In this document: positions 32,885-41,906 of the stretch, in pieces | Layout: every line of letters starts with the position of its first letter | Position numbering within the stretch: position 1 is the first letter of the stretch | Assembly (NCBI GenBank): GCA_963678675.1 | Contig: OY783196.1 | Location: forward strand, 12,945,138 to 13,009,137 | Direction of reading: 5' to 3' | Source: Xiphydria camelus | Lineage: Eukaryota; Arthropoda; Insecta; Hymenoptera; Xiphydriidae | DNA length: 64,000 nucleotides | Notes under the pieces: generated by a model | What the model was told of the DNA's origin: nothing | What the model saw: the letters and a program-made list of their open reading frames with translations, nothing else | The model's database searches: none | Made by a program: the position numbers and the translations under genes

Positions 32885-34060
32885 TATCTTGGATACCGAG
32901 TATTACATTACAGTACACACTTTACGCGTCAAAACAATTTCTTTTTTTTTAAATAAACAAAGGCGCATTGGACAAAAGTAAAGTATGAGCGTTACTCAGG
33001 GGACTTCCCTTTATTTATAAAAAAAAATTCATTACAATCGGTGCTCCGACTTTCGAAGGGTCCCCTTGTAAGTAATAATTAAATAATTTTAAAAAATTCT
33101 CCAGTGGCGTAGATACTGGGGGCCGGTACCCCCCTTTCCCCCTTCCCAATCTTCGGCGCCACTGGATATTTTGCAAAGAAAATTTAATTATTGGATTCCC
33201 CGTTTAATTTAAAGAAAAAAATCACTCTTGCAAATTTTTGATTTGTAACTTCGTTTTTGAGATTTTTTTCTTTAAATTAAACGGGGAATCCAATAATTAA
33301 ATTTTCTTTGCAAAATATCCAGTGGCGCCGAAGATTGGGAAGGGGGAAAGGGGGGTACCGGTCCCCAGTATCTACGCCACTGGAGAATTTTTTAAAATTA
33401 TTTAATTATTACTTAGTGCTGTACGACATTAGCCTGTGTCCGAAATTTCATGGAAATCGATCCAGTGGCTTAGAAGTTATGATGAGAAAACCATTTTTTT
33501 CGAAACTTTGACACCCTATATCTTTGTCAGGAAACATTTTTGAAAAAAATTTTCTCACGAGAATCTATTTTTTGTTGTTGCTCTATCACATATCACAATT
33601 AATGGAGTTCAACCTAGCTTTGGCCTGCTCGCAACCCTATAAATTAAAATAAATATCTCAAAAACGAAGCCATCAATCAAAAATTTGCAAGGGTGATTTT
33701 TTTCTCTAAATTAAACGGGGAATCCAATAGTTAAATTTTCTTTACAATATATCCAGTGGCGCCGAAGACTGGGAGGGGGAAATTGGAGCACCGGCCCCTA
33801 GTATCTACGCCACTGGAGAATTTTTAAAAATTATTCAATTATTGCTTAGAGCTGTTCTACATTAGCCTGTGTGCGAAATTTCATAGAAATCGATCAAGTA
33901 GTTTAGAAGTTATGATCAGAGAACCATTTTTTTTCCGAAACTTTGACACCCTGTATCTTTGTTAGGAAACATTTTTGAAAAAAATTTTCTTATGAGTCTA
34001 CTTTTTGTTGTTGTTCTATCACATATCAAAAAAATGACGTTTAATCTGGTCCACCCTGTA

Positions 34061-34319
34061 TATATCGTCGCTGTTACTGCAATGGGTCGTATGTCGGAAA
34101 ATTGCCATTTTCTGTTTAAGACGTTTTACGAACCAGAACTAGGGCTGCTACCATACTGCAAAACCTCGTATCCCAATCATAAGGGATAATATCCCTTATG
34201 ATTGAGATACGAGGCCCTCTGCAGTATGGTAGTAGCCTTGGTTTTGGTTCGTAAAATGTCTTAAGCAGAGGGTTGTGATTTTTTGACATTCGACCTATTG
34301 CAGTAACAGCGACGATATG
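34061..34319. repeat. 258-bp palindrome abutting the nested fold-back
   Basis: ATATCGTCGCTGTTACTGCA at the left and TGCAGTAACAGCGACGATAT (TTGCAG...) at the right, arms about 120 bp, centre near 34193 (GGGATAATATCCC). It begins at the TA that ends the 31456-34058 element. Confidence 0.85.
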
Positions 34320-34359
34320 TCAACATGTCACAATAATTACGGCTTTCATCGTCGACTGT

Positions 34360-34640
34360 TCGGCGATGATCGGAAATGCGTACACAAATGCGACCACACG
34401 CATACGCCATCAGATGTATGTGAGAGAATACATATGTATGACTTCAAATGCCTGTATCTCCTTTCCTAATTACTTTAAAAATATTTTTTCTTTTTCCTTG
34501 AATTCAGAAAATTATAGCGAGCATTTCCATTACTGCAATTATTTCCATGCAATAACATATATTATGGTTTCATGCCGATTATATATGTTCAATTACTCGT
34601 TTCATATGGTGACATTAAAAAAAAGAAGGAAATGACATGA
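34360..34640 (-). repeat. Partial W-related repeat
   Basis: GCGACCACACGCATACGCCA and TTCCTTGAATTCAG-type words match, in inverse, the GGCGTATGCGTGTGGCCGC segment of 54700-55640 and 62240-63115. Confidence 0.55.
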
Positions 34641-34689
34641 CTCTATATTATCGACTATCGGATTATTTAATACCCAAGATAGCCAAGCG

Positions 34690-35433
34690 TGACTTTCATC
34701 CGAGCGTCACGCGGTGGCAGCACGTCTTGTTGGCACGGGAACCTCACTGTGCCGCCACCGCGTGATTGTCACCGAGTGACGTTACTCATACGTTACTGGG
34801 ATGCCACGGAGTGACTGTCACTGGGTGAAAAATTCCAAATGACCGTCCTATACATAAGACGCTGGGCGCTAATGGGTTAACTTTAACATGATTCTTGACG
34901 AATATTCTACTATAAATAGTGAATGAATAATTATCATAATCGCTACTGTTTTGAAAAAGAACATATCAAATTATTTTTAAAAATTTAACGAGAACCTTCG
35001 AGAGCAGTCACTGTCATGTCCGGTTTCTATATATGACTGGAGTTGACCAACATCTCTCGAAGAGTCGGTGGCGTAATGCGAAAACGTTTCCCAGTCTCCA
35101 GGCATCTGGCATAGGATATCCCAAAGATCGCAGGTTCAAATCCCGGTGGGGCACGGAAAAAAAGCGACACCTCTAGGCGGGTAAAGTCACTGTGTGCATT
35201 CCCTTTTTGCAAAATCTACATACCGACAATTATTTTGAAAGCGCACCGCGTGACTGTACAGTGCTGTTGTAGTGACGATCGCTGTGCAGTCACAGTAACC
35301 TCACTCGCCGTTGCCACTCCGTGTCGCCACCGTGACGTCCGCGGGGGCACGCACGATAAGGTCACTGTGATGTTTCCTAACTCCACCGCGTGACGGCACA
35401 GTGCGCTCGTAGTGACAAAACTTGGCTATCGGG
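34690..35433. repeat. S-type element and empty-site copy of 17580-19640
   Basis: 34690-34830 is CAC/GTG-rich. From 34825 the sequence matches 17580-17768 and then, without a break, 19240-19640. The join CGGTTTCTATATATGACTGG at about 35025-35044 is the target of the two insertions found at 17769-19239. It then runs through the SINE and another S-type region to GGCTATCGGGG. Confidence 0.9.
35062..35222 (+). mobile_element. tRNA-derived SINE, copy 2
   Basis: Nearly identical to 19272-19431 (box A TGGCGTAATGCG, box B AGGTTCAAATCCC). Part of the same duplicated block, so not an independent insertion. Confidence 0.75.
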
Positions 35434-35490
35434 GACCGTATGTCCACGGGCAAACCGATCAAAGTTATACCTATGGCCGATACCTTCCCC
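35434..35490 (+). mobile_element. P-family TIR fragment
   Basis: CCGTATGTCCACGGGCAAAC through GGCCGATACC matches the outer about 50 bp of the P element whose inverted counterpart ends at 41833. It is bounded by GGCTATCGGGGA and TCCCCGATAGCC. Confidence 0.7.
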
Positions 35491-35494
35491 GATA

Positions 35495-35725
35495 GCCAGG
35501 TGGCTCCACAGTGGTGGCACTGTGGGACCACGCGGTGACTTTGAGAAACATCACAGTGATGTCTTGGTGCGTGCCCACTGGGGTACCACTGTGGCATCAC
35601 GCAGTGTAAGCACTGAGTGAGGTTACGGTGACCTCACAGTGGATAAAGTAGGAGGTGTACCAATGAACAGGAAATTCACTCAGTGATGCCACCGTGGGAA
35701 CACTGTGACGCTAAGAAATGAACGT
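35495..35725. repeat. S-type CAC/GTG-rich element
   Basis: Starts TCCCCGATAGCCAGG, then repeated CACAGTGGTGGCACTGTGG, CACTGTGGCATCAC and CACAGTG words. Frames across it are compositional artefacts. Confidence 0.6.
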
Positions 35726-35939
35726 ACCTAACTTGTTTTTCTACTCATAAAAGTTGTTAATAAATTACTCATTTTTACTTTATAAAACAAGAAAAGATTT
35801 ATTTATTTCATACATACATATACGTACAACGCAAGTGAATGAATATATATAGTATATAGGCAACATATTTTGAAAAATGAATATTACAATAATGAAACAT
35901 TTAGGACATTTAAAATAAGTACATTTTCGATGAATACTT
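35726..35939. other. AT-rich spacer
   Basis: Short unrecognised non-coding sequence before the tandem array. Confidence 0.5.
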
Positions 35940-36951
35940 CGATGAAGTCAGTCCAAACGCTGATTTTCCATCCTTGTATCTGAAAAAAAATAATTTTTTT
36001 TCTCCTTTACAAACAATCAATTTCCAATACAGACAATTAGGAATACGGACAAATAGGACTGTCACGATAGTGAAAAATAACATAAAACTGTAATAACTTT
36101 AAATAGAAAAAATAGTTTTAAACAAAACTTGTAGAGAATTAGAGAAAACTTTAGGATCTTTCTTTAAAGTTTTTAAGTAAACAGTCTAAAAAGAAAAATA
36201 TAAATAAGTAGGGGAAAGTCTCACCATTTGTCTTCTTGATTCTTCGACCTTCCTATCCTCAGATGTACTCGCTTCTCGATGAAGTCAGTCGAAACGCTGA
36301 TTTTCCATCCTTGTATCTAAAAAAAAAATAATTTTTTTCCTCCTTTACAAACAATCAATTTCCAATACAGACAATTAGGAATACGGATAAATAGGACTGT
36401 CACGATAGTGAAAAATAACATAAAACTTTAATAACTTTAAATAGAAAAAATAGTTTTAAACAAAACTTGTAGAGAATTAGAGAAAACTTTAGGATCTTTC
36501 TTTAAAGTTTTTAAGTAAACAGTATAAAAAGAAAAATATAAATAAGTAGGGGAAAGTCTCACCATTTGTCTTCTTGATTCTTCGACCTCCCTATCCTCAG
36601 ATGTACTCGCTTCTCGATGAAGTCAGTCGAAACGCTGATTTTTCATCCTTGTATCTAAAAAATAATAATTTTTTTTCTCCTTTACAAACAATCAATTTCC
36701 AATACAGACAATTAGGAATACGGACAAATAGGACTGTCACGATAGTGAAAAATAACATAAAACTTTAATAACTTTAAATAGAAAAAATAGTTTTAAACAA
36801 AACTTGTAGAGAATTAGAGAAAACTTTAGGATCTTTCTTTAAAGTTTTTAAGTAAACAGTATAAAAAGAAAAATATAAATAAGTAGGGAAAAGTCTCACC
36901 ATTTAGCTTCTTGATTCTTCGACCTTGCTCTCGTCAGATGCACTCGCCTCT
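35940..36951 (-). repeat. 337-bp exon-intron tandem array, 3 copies
   Basis: Units start at 35940, 36277 and 36615 and end at 36951, nearly identical. On the minus strand each unit has an acceptor TTTTTAG|ATACAAGG (later units), a 92-bp exon-like block ending CAAATG, then GTGAGACTTTCCCC, a canonical donor, and about 245 bp of AT-rich intron-like sequence. One frame is open through the block in units keeping TGG (IQGWKISVSTDFIEKRVHLR); the third unit has TGA. Single homologous blocks lie at 36952, 38312 and 39474. Confidence 0.75.
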
Positions 36952-37090
36952 CGATGACGTTTTTTTGGTGCTCTCTCCATACGGTCGCCTCACTTTTGCC
37001 AAGTCGAAGGAGATAGGGAAGGTTGTGATGTAGCTCATAGTATGCGGGCGGCTGATATAACACGGAAGGTAGTAACACAGTGTGCCTCAA
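36952..37090 (-). pseudogene. Exon-like sequence of an unrecognised gene
   Basis: Minus strand, 64 open codons ending at a TGA that overlaps the GTGAGA donor also present in the 337-bp units. The last about 60 bp matches their exon block. The 5' part (TVLLPSVLYQPPAYYELHHN) is unique. Function unknown; it may be the parent exon from which the array expanded. Confidence 0.4.
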
Positions 37091-37292
37091 CGTCGAGTAT
37101 TACTTTTTCTGTAGTCCAGTCAATAGGAAGTTTTACCCTAAAAAAATTCAGGGAGTTTCGAAATGTTGTAGTTTAGCTCAGTTTTACATTCTCAAGAAGA
37201 TACTACATTTTTAGGATTGTAGCGATGATAACAACGCCGCCACAGTAACAAAATAGCATCCAAATCCGGATTCATAACGTTTCTATAATCAA

Positions 37293-37691
37293 TTATACTC
37301 GTTTCCACACCACCGTGGGGTAGAGTATACGGCGCGTTTTTTTTATTGTGGTTTCCCCAGTAGGCCTATTCCACAACTGCCAATATTTAACAGTACATTC
37401 TGAATTTAAAATATATCCATACAATTTCACAATACTGGAAAATAATTTTAAACTTTCATTATTTTTAATAGGAAAAATAGTTTTAAACAAAACTTGTAGA
37501 GAATTGGAGAAAACCGTAGGATCTTTCTTTGAAGTTTTTAAGTAAATACACAATTGAAAGAAAAATATTTTTGGTGCTCTCCCTAGTGCAATTGGGGGTA
37601 GGATTTCCAGATCATCACGATCGTTATTTCCGTTCTTGGTTTCGAGCCTTTCTTGTTCCTTCACCTTCCTCTTACGGCGACATTCTTTCAC
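37293..37691 (-). pseudogene. Exon-like sequences of the same unrecognised gene
   Basis: Minus strand, 132 open codons. The beginning is basic (MKECRRKRKVKEQERLETKN) and runs to ALGRAPK. The middle matches the intron part of the 337-bp unit (ACTTAAAAACTTCAAAGAAA) and is probably non-coding. After a TATTTTCCAG-like acceptor near 37455 the frame resumes as LYGYILNSECTVKYWQLWN. Gene identity is unknown; the basic stretch suggests a nuclear protein, which is inference. Confidence 0.4.
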
Positions 37692-37724
37692 ACAGCTCTG
37701 AAAACTTTAAGCTAGGAATGCACT

Positions 37725-38310
37725 ACACTCTACACGAATCGACTCGACATGACACGACGCTTTTCTGATCGTATGATTTTCTATGTATTTAAAATGTGGC
37801 GTAGAAATCCACTAGGCTCGACACGACTCTACTCGACTCGACTCGACTCGACTCGACACAATTTTCTGGCTGGCCAGAAATTTGTCGCGTCGAGTCTCGC
37901 ACTTTTACATCAATTTCTCAGAGGAATGGAGGAGGATCTCATTAATCAAGTTAGACCATATGAGATGCTGTACAATATACATAGTTTAAAATATAGAGAC
38001 CAAAATATCCGCAACGAAGCTTGAGAAGAAATCACAAAAGCCTTGAATAGACCAGGTCAACATAAATAGGTATATAGTAAATTTGTATCTGTGTATCGAT
38101 GTTACAGAGAAGCAATAAGTGGAAAAATTATAGAGCCATATACGATGTATCCTTGTACGTTAAAATTCAAAAGAACGAAGCACTACCATTGTGTCGAGTA
38201 GCATCGAGTCGTGTCGCGTCGATTCCAGTGGATTCACCGCGCAAATTATTGTCACCGTGTCATATCGAGTCATATCGTGTGGAATCGAGTCGAGTCGAGT
38301 CGAGTGGATT
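37725..38310. mobile_element. Element with inverted TCGAC/GTCGA pentamer arrays
   Basis: CCACTAGGCTCGACACGACT at 37810, followed by (ACTCG)n, is mirrored at 38255-38315 by GTGTGGAATCGAGTCGAGTC...GAGTGGATTC. A further CACTACACTCTACACGAATC at 37720 and AGTCGTGTCGCGTCGATTCC at 38208 are degenerate variants. The loop of about 350 bp is AT-rich. It interrupts an exon-like block whose remainder is at 38312-38396. Confidence 0.6.
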
Positions 38311-38311
38311 C

Positions 38312-38396
38312 GTAGCTTTATCCATTGCCAAGGAGAAACTCTCTTCCGTGGGTCCGTCAAAACGCTGGTTGTTCATCCTTGCATCTACAAACAATT
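38312..38396 (-). pseudogene. Exon-like block, diverged copy
   Basis: After a TTGTTTGTAG acceptor on the minus strand comes ATGCAAGGATGAACAACCAG, homologous to the 337-bp exon block. It reads ARMNNQRFDGPTEESFSLAM and then enters the TCGAC array. Shows that the block existed outside the tandem array. Confidence 0.45.
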
Positions 38397-38856
38397 ATTT
38401 TTTCCCCCTTCAAAAACAATCAATTTTCAATGCAGACAAAAAGTCCTAACAAACAATACCTATGTTCTCGATGTTACCTGTTTGATTTATTGTCACATAT
38501 GGAGACGGTACTTCCAAATTCATATTGCTGTTTCCACTTGATGTTGGCAATTTTCACAATTGAAGAGTGTAACTTCTAATTAGTCTATGTACCATATTTG
38601 CAAAAATATATATTGCTTGAAAGCGGTCGTAAATGCAAACCCCAATGCATCTGAAAAGGGTCTATGTGCTAGAGCATACGTAGAGGCTTAAAACTCAAAA
38701 ATCTGCAAGACATGCTCGACTTATTCCTTTGAAGAATCTGCCTCCTTTTGTCGATTTTCCCAACTTTACCTTTTGGCACTTAGACTAATATTAGAAGTTA
38801 TACTCTTCAATTACTGCAAACGACGATATATCACCGTCCGGCACTAAAAGGGTTAG
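38397..38856. other. Non-coding stretch
   Basis: No gene or repeat partner recognised, apart from the intron-like CAATTTTCAATGCAGACA word shared with the 337-bp units. Confidence 0.4.
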
Positions 38857-39023
38857 GGGAAGGCGGGGTACATTCGGACGCGAGGTACATCTGGACAGTT
38901 TAAATTGACTGCCTTAAAGTACTAATAAAAATCTGTAATTGGCTACAGATTTCTTTTTGTACTTTAAGGCAGTCAATTTAAACTGTCCAGAGGTACCCCA
39001 CGTCCGAATGTACCCCGCCTTCC
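38857..39023. repeat. 167-bp palindrome of the GTACATTCGGAC type
   Basis: GGAAGGCGGGGTACATTCGG is mirrored by CCGAATGTACCCCGCCTTCC. The inner arms share TTTAAATTGACTGCCTTAAA. The ends are variants of the GGGGCACATTTGGAC word. Confidence 0.85.
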
Positions 39024-39054
39024 CTTACTGCATTTTGTTCAACCGAAGGAATTC

Positions 39055-39369
39055 TTAAAACAGTTTGCTGTAATTTTCGTCGAAGTAAAATGTCTGCAGT
39101 GCTTCTTCACCCAACGGATCGGTGAGTTGTTGCTCGTTTTGTGACGAGAGCAGATCAATTTTCCAAACACCAACATCATCCGTTTCCATGGCACTATCTT
39201 CATTTTCCTGCTGACCATTGTTCCCACTATTGTCATCAGCATTGTCATCCAAAGTATCATCTTGGACGTTAGGGGAATTTTCTACGGCGACTTCCTCGTG
39301 AATATCCTCGTCTCTGTTAACAGTTTCAATACGTCCGTCTCCACCATAGACGTTGTCCTCCAGGAAATC
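39055..39369 (-). CDS. Last exon of an unrecognised acidic protein
   Basis: Minus strand. Acceptor CTCGATTTCAG ends at 39370; 104 codons then run open to TAA at 39055-39057. The product is strongly acidic: DEDIHEEVAVENSPN, DDTLDDNADDNSGNN and ENEDSAMETDD, then a hydrophobic end VGVWKIDLL...FYFDENYSKLF. No stop or frameshift is seen, unlike the neighbouring transposon genes, so it may still be under selection or recently so. I recognise no family. Acidic tails of this kind occur in transcription regulators, which is only a suggestion. Confidence 0.5.
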   Translation of the reverse strand, partial: DFLEDNVYGGDGRIETVNRDEDIHEEVAVENSPNVQDDTLDDNADDNSGNNGQQENEDSAMETDDVGVWKIDLLSSQNEQQLTDPLGEEALQTFYFDENYSKLF

Positions 39370-39473
39370 CTGAAATCGAGGTCAAGAAAAATGTAGGATC
39401 TTTCTTTACAGTTTTTAAGTAAACACAATCAAAAGAAAGATATAAATAAGTAGGGGAAAGATTCATCATTTTT

Positions 39474-39711
39474 CTTTCTGGTTCTTCGACCTTGTTATCG
39501 TTAGATGTACTAACCTCTCGACGACGTTTTCGAAATTTTACTTTTCGAAGATTATGAAATGATTTTTTATTCATAAACGTAGCTTCTAAAGGGAAATGAC
39601 ATTTTGTCCTGTAAACCATGACACCTAAGATCTCATCCAAGGCCACTAAAATATAACGTAACAATGAAATATGTTTTGATAAATCAGCGAGACTTTGACT
39701 TCGATTTGATT
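39474..39711 (-). CDS. Internal exon of the unrecognised gene
   Basis: Minus strand, open from the MITE boundary: SNRSQSLADLSKHISLLRYI, then LVALDEILGVMVYRTKCHFP, MNKKSFHNLRKVKFRKRRRE and VSTSNDNKVEEPERKM. The last 20 codons match the exon block of the 337-bp array. At the expected donor, GTGAG has become ATGAA, so normal splicing there is doubtful. A TTATATTTTAG inside the frame could be an alternative acceptor. Confidence 0.45.
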
Positions 39712-39715
39712 TTAA

Positions 39716-40134
39716 CCCTTAACTACTATCGTTGTTTTCATACCCGTAATTACTATCGTGGGGTGTTTGAACACCCCAATATTATATATGTATATAAAAT
39801 ATATTTTTTAATTTTTAGATGTTTTGTGATATAGGTATTCATACTGATTATATATAAAGACTTTATAAGCAAAGTAAAATTGATTACCTTTATAAAAGAA
39901 CAAAATAAGTGAAATATTAGGTTCGTTCCAACTAACACGAGAACTGGTTCTGAACTCGACGGAGTGTGCGCAGTCTGACTTTTGGGACGGCTAGGTCAGA
40001 CTGCGCACACTCCGTCCAGTTCAGAACTAGTTCTCGTGTTAGTTGGAATGAACCTATTAGCAATTCAAACCTATAAGATACGAGCAAAAATCCCCCGCTG
40101 GGGTGTCCGGACACCCCACGATAGTAGTTAAGGG
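39716..40134. mobile_element. piggyBac-like MITE inside an exon-like region
   Basis: TTAA on both sides (39712-39715 and 40135-40138). Ends CCCTTAACTACTATCGT and ACGATAGTAGTTAAGGG, with subterminal GGGGTGTTTGAACACCCC-like palindromes. It separates the exon-like sequence at 39474 from that at 40139. Confidence 0.85.
39920..40054. mobile_element. 135-bp palindromic element nested in the MITE
   Basis: GGTTCGTTCCAACTAACACG and CGTGTTAGTTGGAATGAACC, flanked on both sides by TATTA (39915-39919 and 40055-40059), so a 3-5-bp target duplication. Inner arms share CAGACTGCGCACACTCCGTC-type sequence. Confidence 0.85.
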
Positions 40135-40138
40135 TTAA

Positions 40139-40248
40139 CTGCATCTTCGGTCGCCGAGGCAGAGTCCGACCACTCTGGCATCGCTTTCCTGGGGACCATG
40201 TTGACGGTAACCTCTTCCTCCACGGCTGCCAACGGCACTAGCATCTCT
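40139..40248 (-). pseudogene. Internal exon of the unrecognised gene
   Basis: Minus strand, after a CTAATTGCAG acceptor (intron 40249-40334). Frame 2 reads EMLVPLAAVEEEVTVNMVPR, then KAMPEWSDSASATEDA, and meets the MITE. Another frame is also open, so the reading frame is not certain, and joining to 39711 needs a frame change. Confidence 0.4.
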
Positions 40249-40334
40249 CTGCAATTAGGTACGAGGTGTGTAATTCAGTTGGGCATCGAAAAAATCCGAA
40301 TTATCATTTCCTCTCACTTCTAAATATTACTTAC

Positions 40335-40624
40335 CATGGCTGTGGACGCGATGCGGTTTATTAGACTTTGGCTTGCATCGGCGCCTCTGGTTTTGACCGT
40401 TGATCCAACAGAGGCTCAATAGGATCAGAAAATGAAGGAAGAGAAACCAAATCTGTGCGAGAAGAAAGGTTCGTTTATTACTGTTTTCTCGATCGATACG
40501 TCGACTGATATTCGCCAACCGACGATTCATTCTCGATCCTGTTCCTCGCATATCTTAGGTATCGCTCACGCCACTTCGTAGAACTACTTCCTAGACACGC
40601 ACGGTGCTAGGGCGGAAATAATTT
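40335..40624 (-). pseudogene. 5' coding exon of the unrecognised gene
   Basis: Minus strand, between two homologous introns (40625-40713 and 40249-40334). ATG at 40551 starts MRGTGSRMNRRLANISRRID. An internal acceptor-like CTTCTCGCACAG near 40455 would give LVSLPSFSDPIEPLLDQRSK, then TAA TAA. The donor at 40334 is GTAAGT. With stops in the most protein-like frame, this copy is probably decayed. Confidence 0.4.
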
Positions 40625-40965
40625 CTGAAACAAATAGGCATGAGGCGTGTAATTCGGTTGGACATCGAAAAAACCCGAATGATTATTAACTCTCACTTCT
40701 GAACATTACTTACCATTTATTCAAAGATTCACGATTTCGAGCTTAGACTTCGATCTCCCGAATTGATAGCCATCGGGAGATCAGACGTTTCACACTTTTC
40801 GTAAGAACGCAGCGTAAGAGCGAAAAGCGTCGTCTGATTTCCCGATGGCTGTCACAATTCGGAAGATTATTTATGATTATTTCTCATCACTTCTACAAAT
40901 TATTCACTACTAATTTTTCCAAACTTTTCGATTTTGAGGTTACACGAAACGCTTCAACTCGGCGT
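40625..40965 (-). mobile_element. P-family spliced leader feeding the unrecognised gene
   Basis: Minus strand: palindromic P core (TCCCGATGGCTGTC / mirrored) near 40750-40860, leader GAGATCGAAGTCTAAGCTCG, CGAAATCGTGAATCTTTG, donor AATAAATG|GTAAGTAATG at 40713, 89-bp intron, acceptor TTTGTTTCAG at 40625. The segment 40550-40965 is repeated at about 51160-51560 inside a complete P element. The intron is homologous to 40249-40334. Confidence 0.65.
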
Positions 40966-41099
40966 TTTTCAGTATCGATATATCTACTCTAGGTTATTTT
41001 ATTATATTTACTCTATATATAAATATATTTACTCTATATTTTTTATTATGTGTTTTTACTATTGGTCGCGTCGCCGGTTATCGGTCACGGCAATGTAGT

Positions 41100-41344
41100 C
41101 CAGTGCCTAGTTAAGCTATCGCCATAGTTAAGTAGCGCCATCGTGTGATTTTTTGCTGAAAGTCACTCTTGGCTGTCGGGGAGGGTCTCCTCGCGAAATG
41201 TCACTTGGTGTGCTTAGTGTGTAGCCACAGTGATTTCCCCTTCTGGCGATCACTGCGTAATCCCACAGTGAAGCTACGGTGGCAGCACCAAGTAGCGCCA
41301 CCGCGTGACTTTTTGGTGAAAGTCACGCTTGGCTATCGGGGGGT
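41100..41344. repeat. S-type CAC/GTG-rich elements
   Basis: GCGCCATCGTGTGA and AAGTCACTCTTGGCTGTCGGG, then CACAGTGATTTCC, CACAGTGAAGC and CACGCTTGGCTATCGGGGGG. The phrase GTGAAAGTCACGCTTGGCTA occurs in variant form at both ends. Confidence 0.6.
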
Positions 41345-41833
41345 TCAAATTTGACTTCGGTAGTGTTTACCGACGGTCGAGTCTTTGATAGTTAGAATTG
41401 GTTACAGAAGAGTGTGCTGCATGAGAGCGAAAAGTGTGAAACGTCTTATCTGTTTTCCCAATAGCTGTCAATTCGGGAGATCGAAGCGCCTAAACTCGAA
41501 ATCGTGAATTTGTGAATAATGGTAAGTAATTTTTAGAATTTAAAATTTAAGTGTTACTACACAACGAGTAGATTAGGAGATTTTCATGAAATATTTGATG
41601 GTCCGGTTTTTAAACTTTTGGGGAATTTCATCGAAGAATGATTATTTTTTATCACTTCTACAAATTACCCACCATTTATTTACAAATTCACGATTTCGAG
41701 ATTAGGCGCTTCGATCTTCCGAATTGACAGCTACCGGGACCAAAGACTCGACCGTCGGCAAACACTGCCGAAGCCAAATTTCAAGGTATCCGCCATAGGT
41801 GTGACTTTGATCGGTTTGCCCGCGGACATACGG
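41345..41833. mobile_element. P-family palindrome with two opposed leaders
   Basis: Left half reads forward TTCGGTAGTGTTTACCGACG, GTCAATTCGGGAGATCGAAG, then AATAATG|GTAAGTAAT. The right half is its inverted counterpart, ending GGTTTGCCCGCGGACATACGG. Each half carries a leader and donor pointing inward. The left end lacks the last about 55 bp of TIR. Confidence 0.75.
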
Positions 41834-41906
41834 CAGTTATTTATGGAAATCCTTTCACGAACGAATTGTTCTGGGGAAAAGATAAATATTATCGAAACAT
41901 TAATTA

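Larger units (their letters stand above)
32118..33068. mobile_element. 951-bp CAAGGGGACCC element with tRNA-like arms
   Basis: Ends CAAGGGGACCCTTCGAAAG and CTTTCGAAGGGTCCCCTTG with TAA on both sides (32115-32117 and 33069-33071). Related sequence elsewhere in the same palindrome reads GCTCTAAGCAATAAT with a single TAA, confirming a 3-bp duplication. Each arm is about 350 bp and includes a tRNA-like sequence. The loop (about 32470-32720) holds a directly repeated TTGCCTTCGAATGA word. Confidence 0.9.
31456..34058. mobile_element. 2.6-kb three-layer nested palindrome, CAGGGTGG ends
   Basis: Outer ends TACAGGGTGGACCATG and GGTCCACCCTGTA, each with TA. A second inverted layer (about 31920-33610, TTGAACTCCATTAATTGTG / mirrored) sits inside, and a third, the CAAGGGG element, lies close to the centre. 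Both outer layers carry CTCCAGTGGCGTAGATACT and a CCGGTACCCCCC block, so the two fold-backs are relatives. No gene frame is supported. Confidence 0.85.

Noticed and set aside
35301..35620. Two opposed 76-99-codon frames
   Set aside because: Compositional artefacts of the CAC/GTG-rich S-type sequence.
35434..41833. A single 6.4-kb P element bounded by 35434 and 41833
   Set aside because: The two outer TIR segments match in inverse, but neither is flanked by the TA expected for the family, and S-type sequence and further P pieces lie between. A nested mosaic is more likely.
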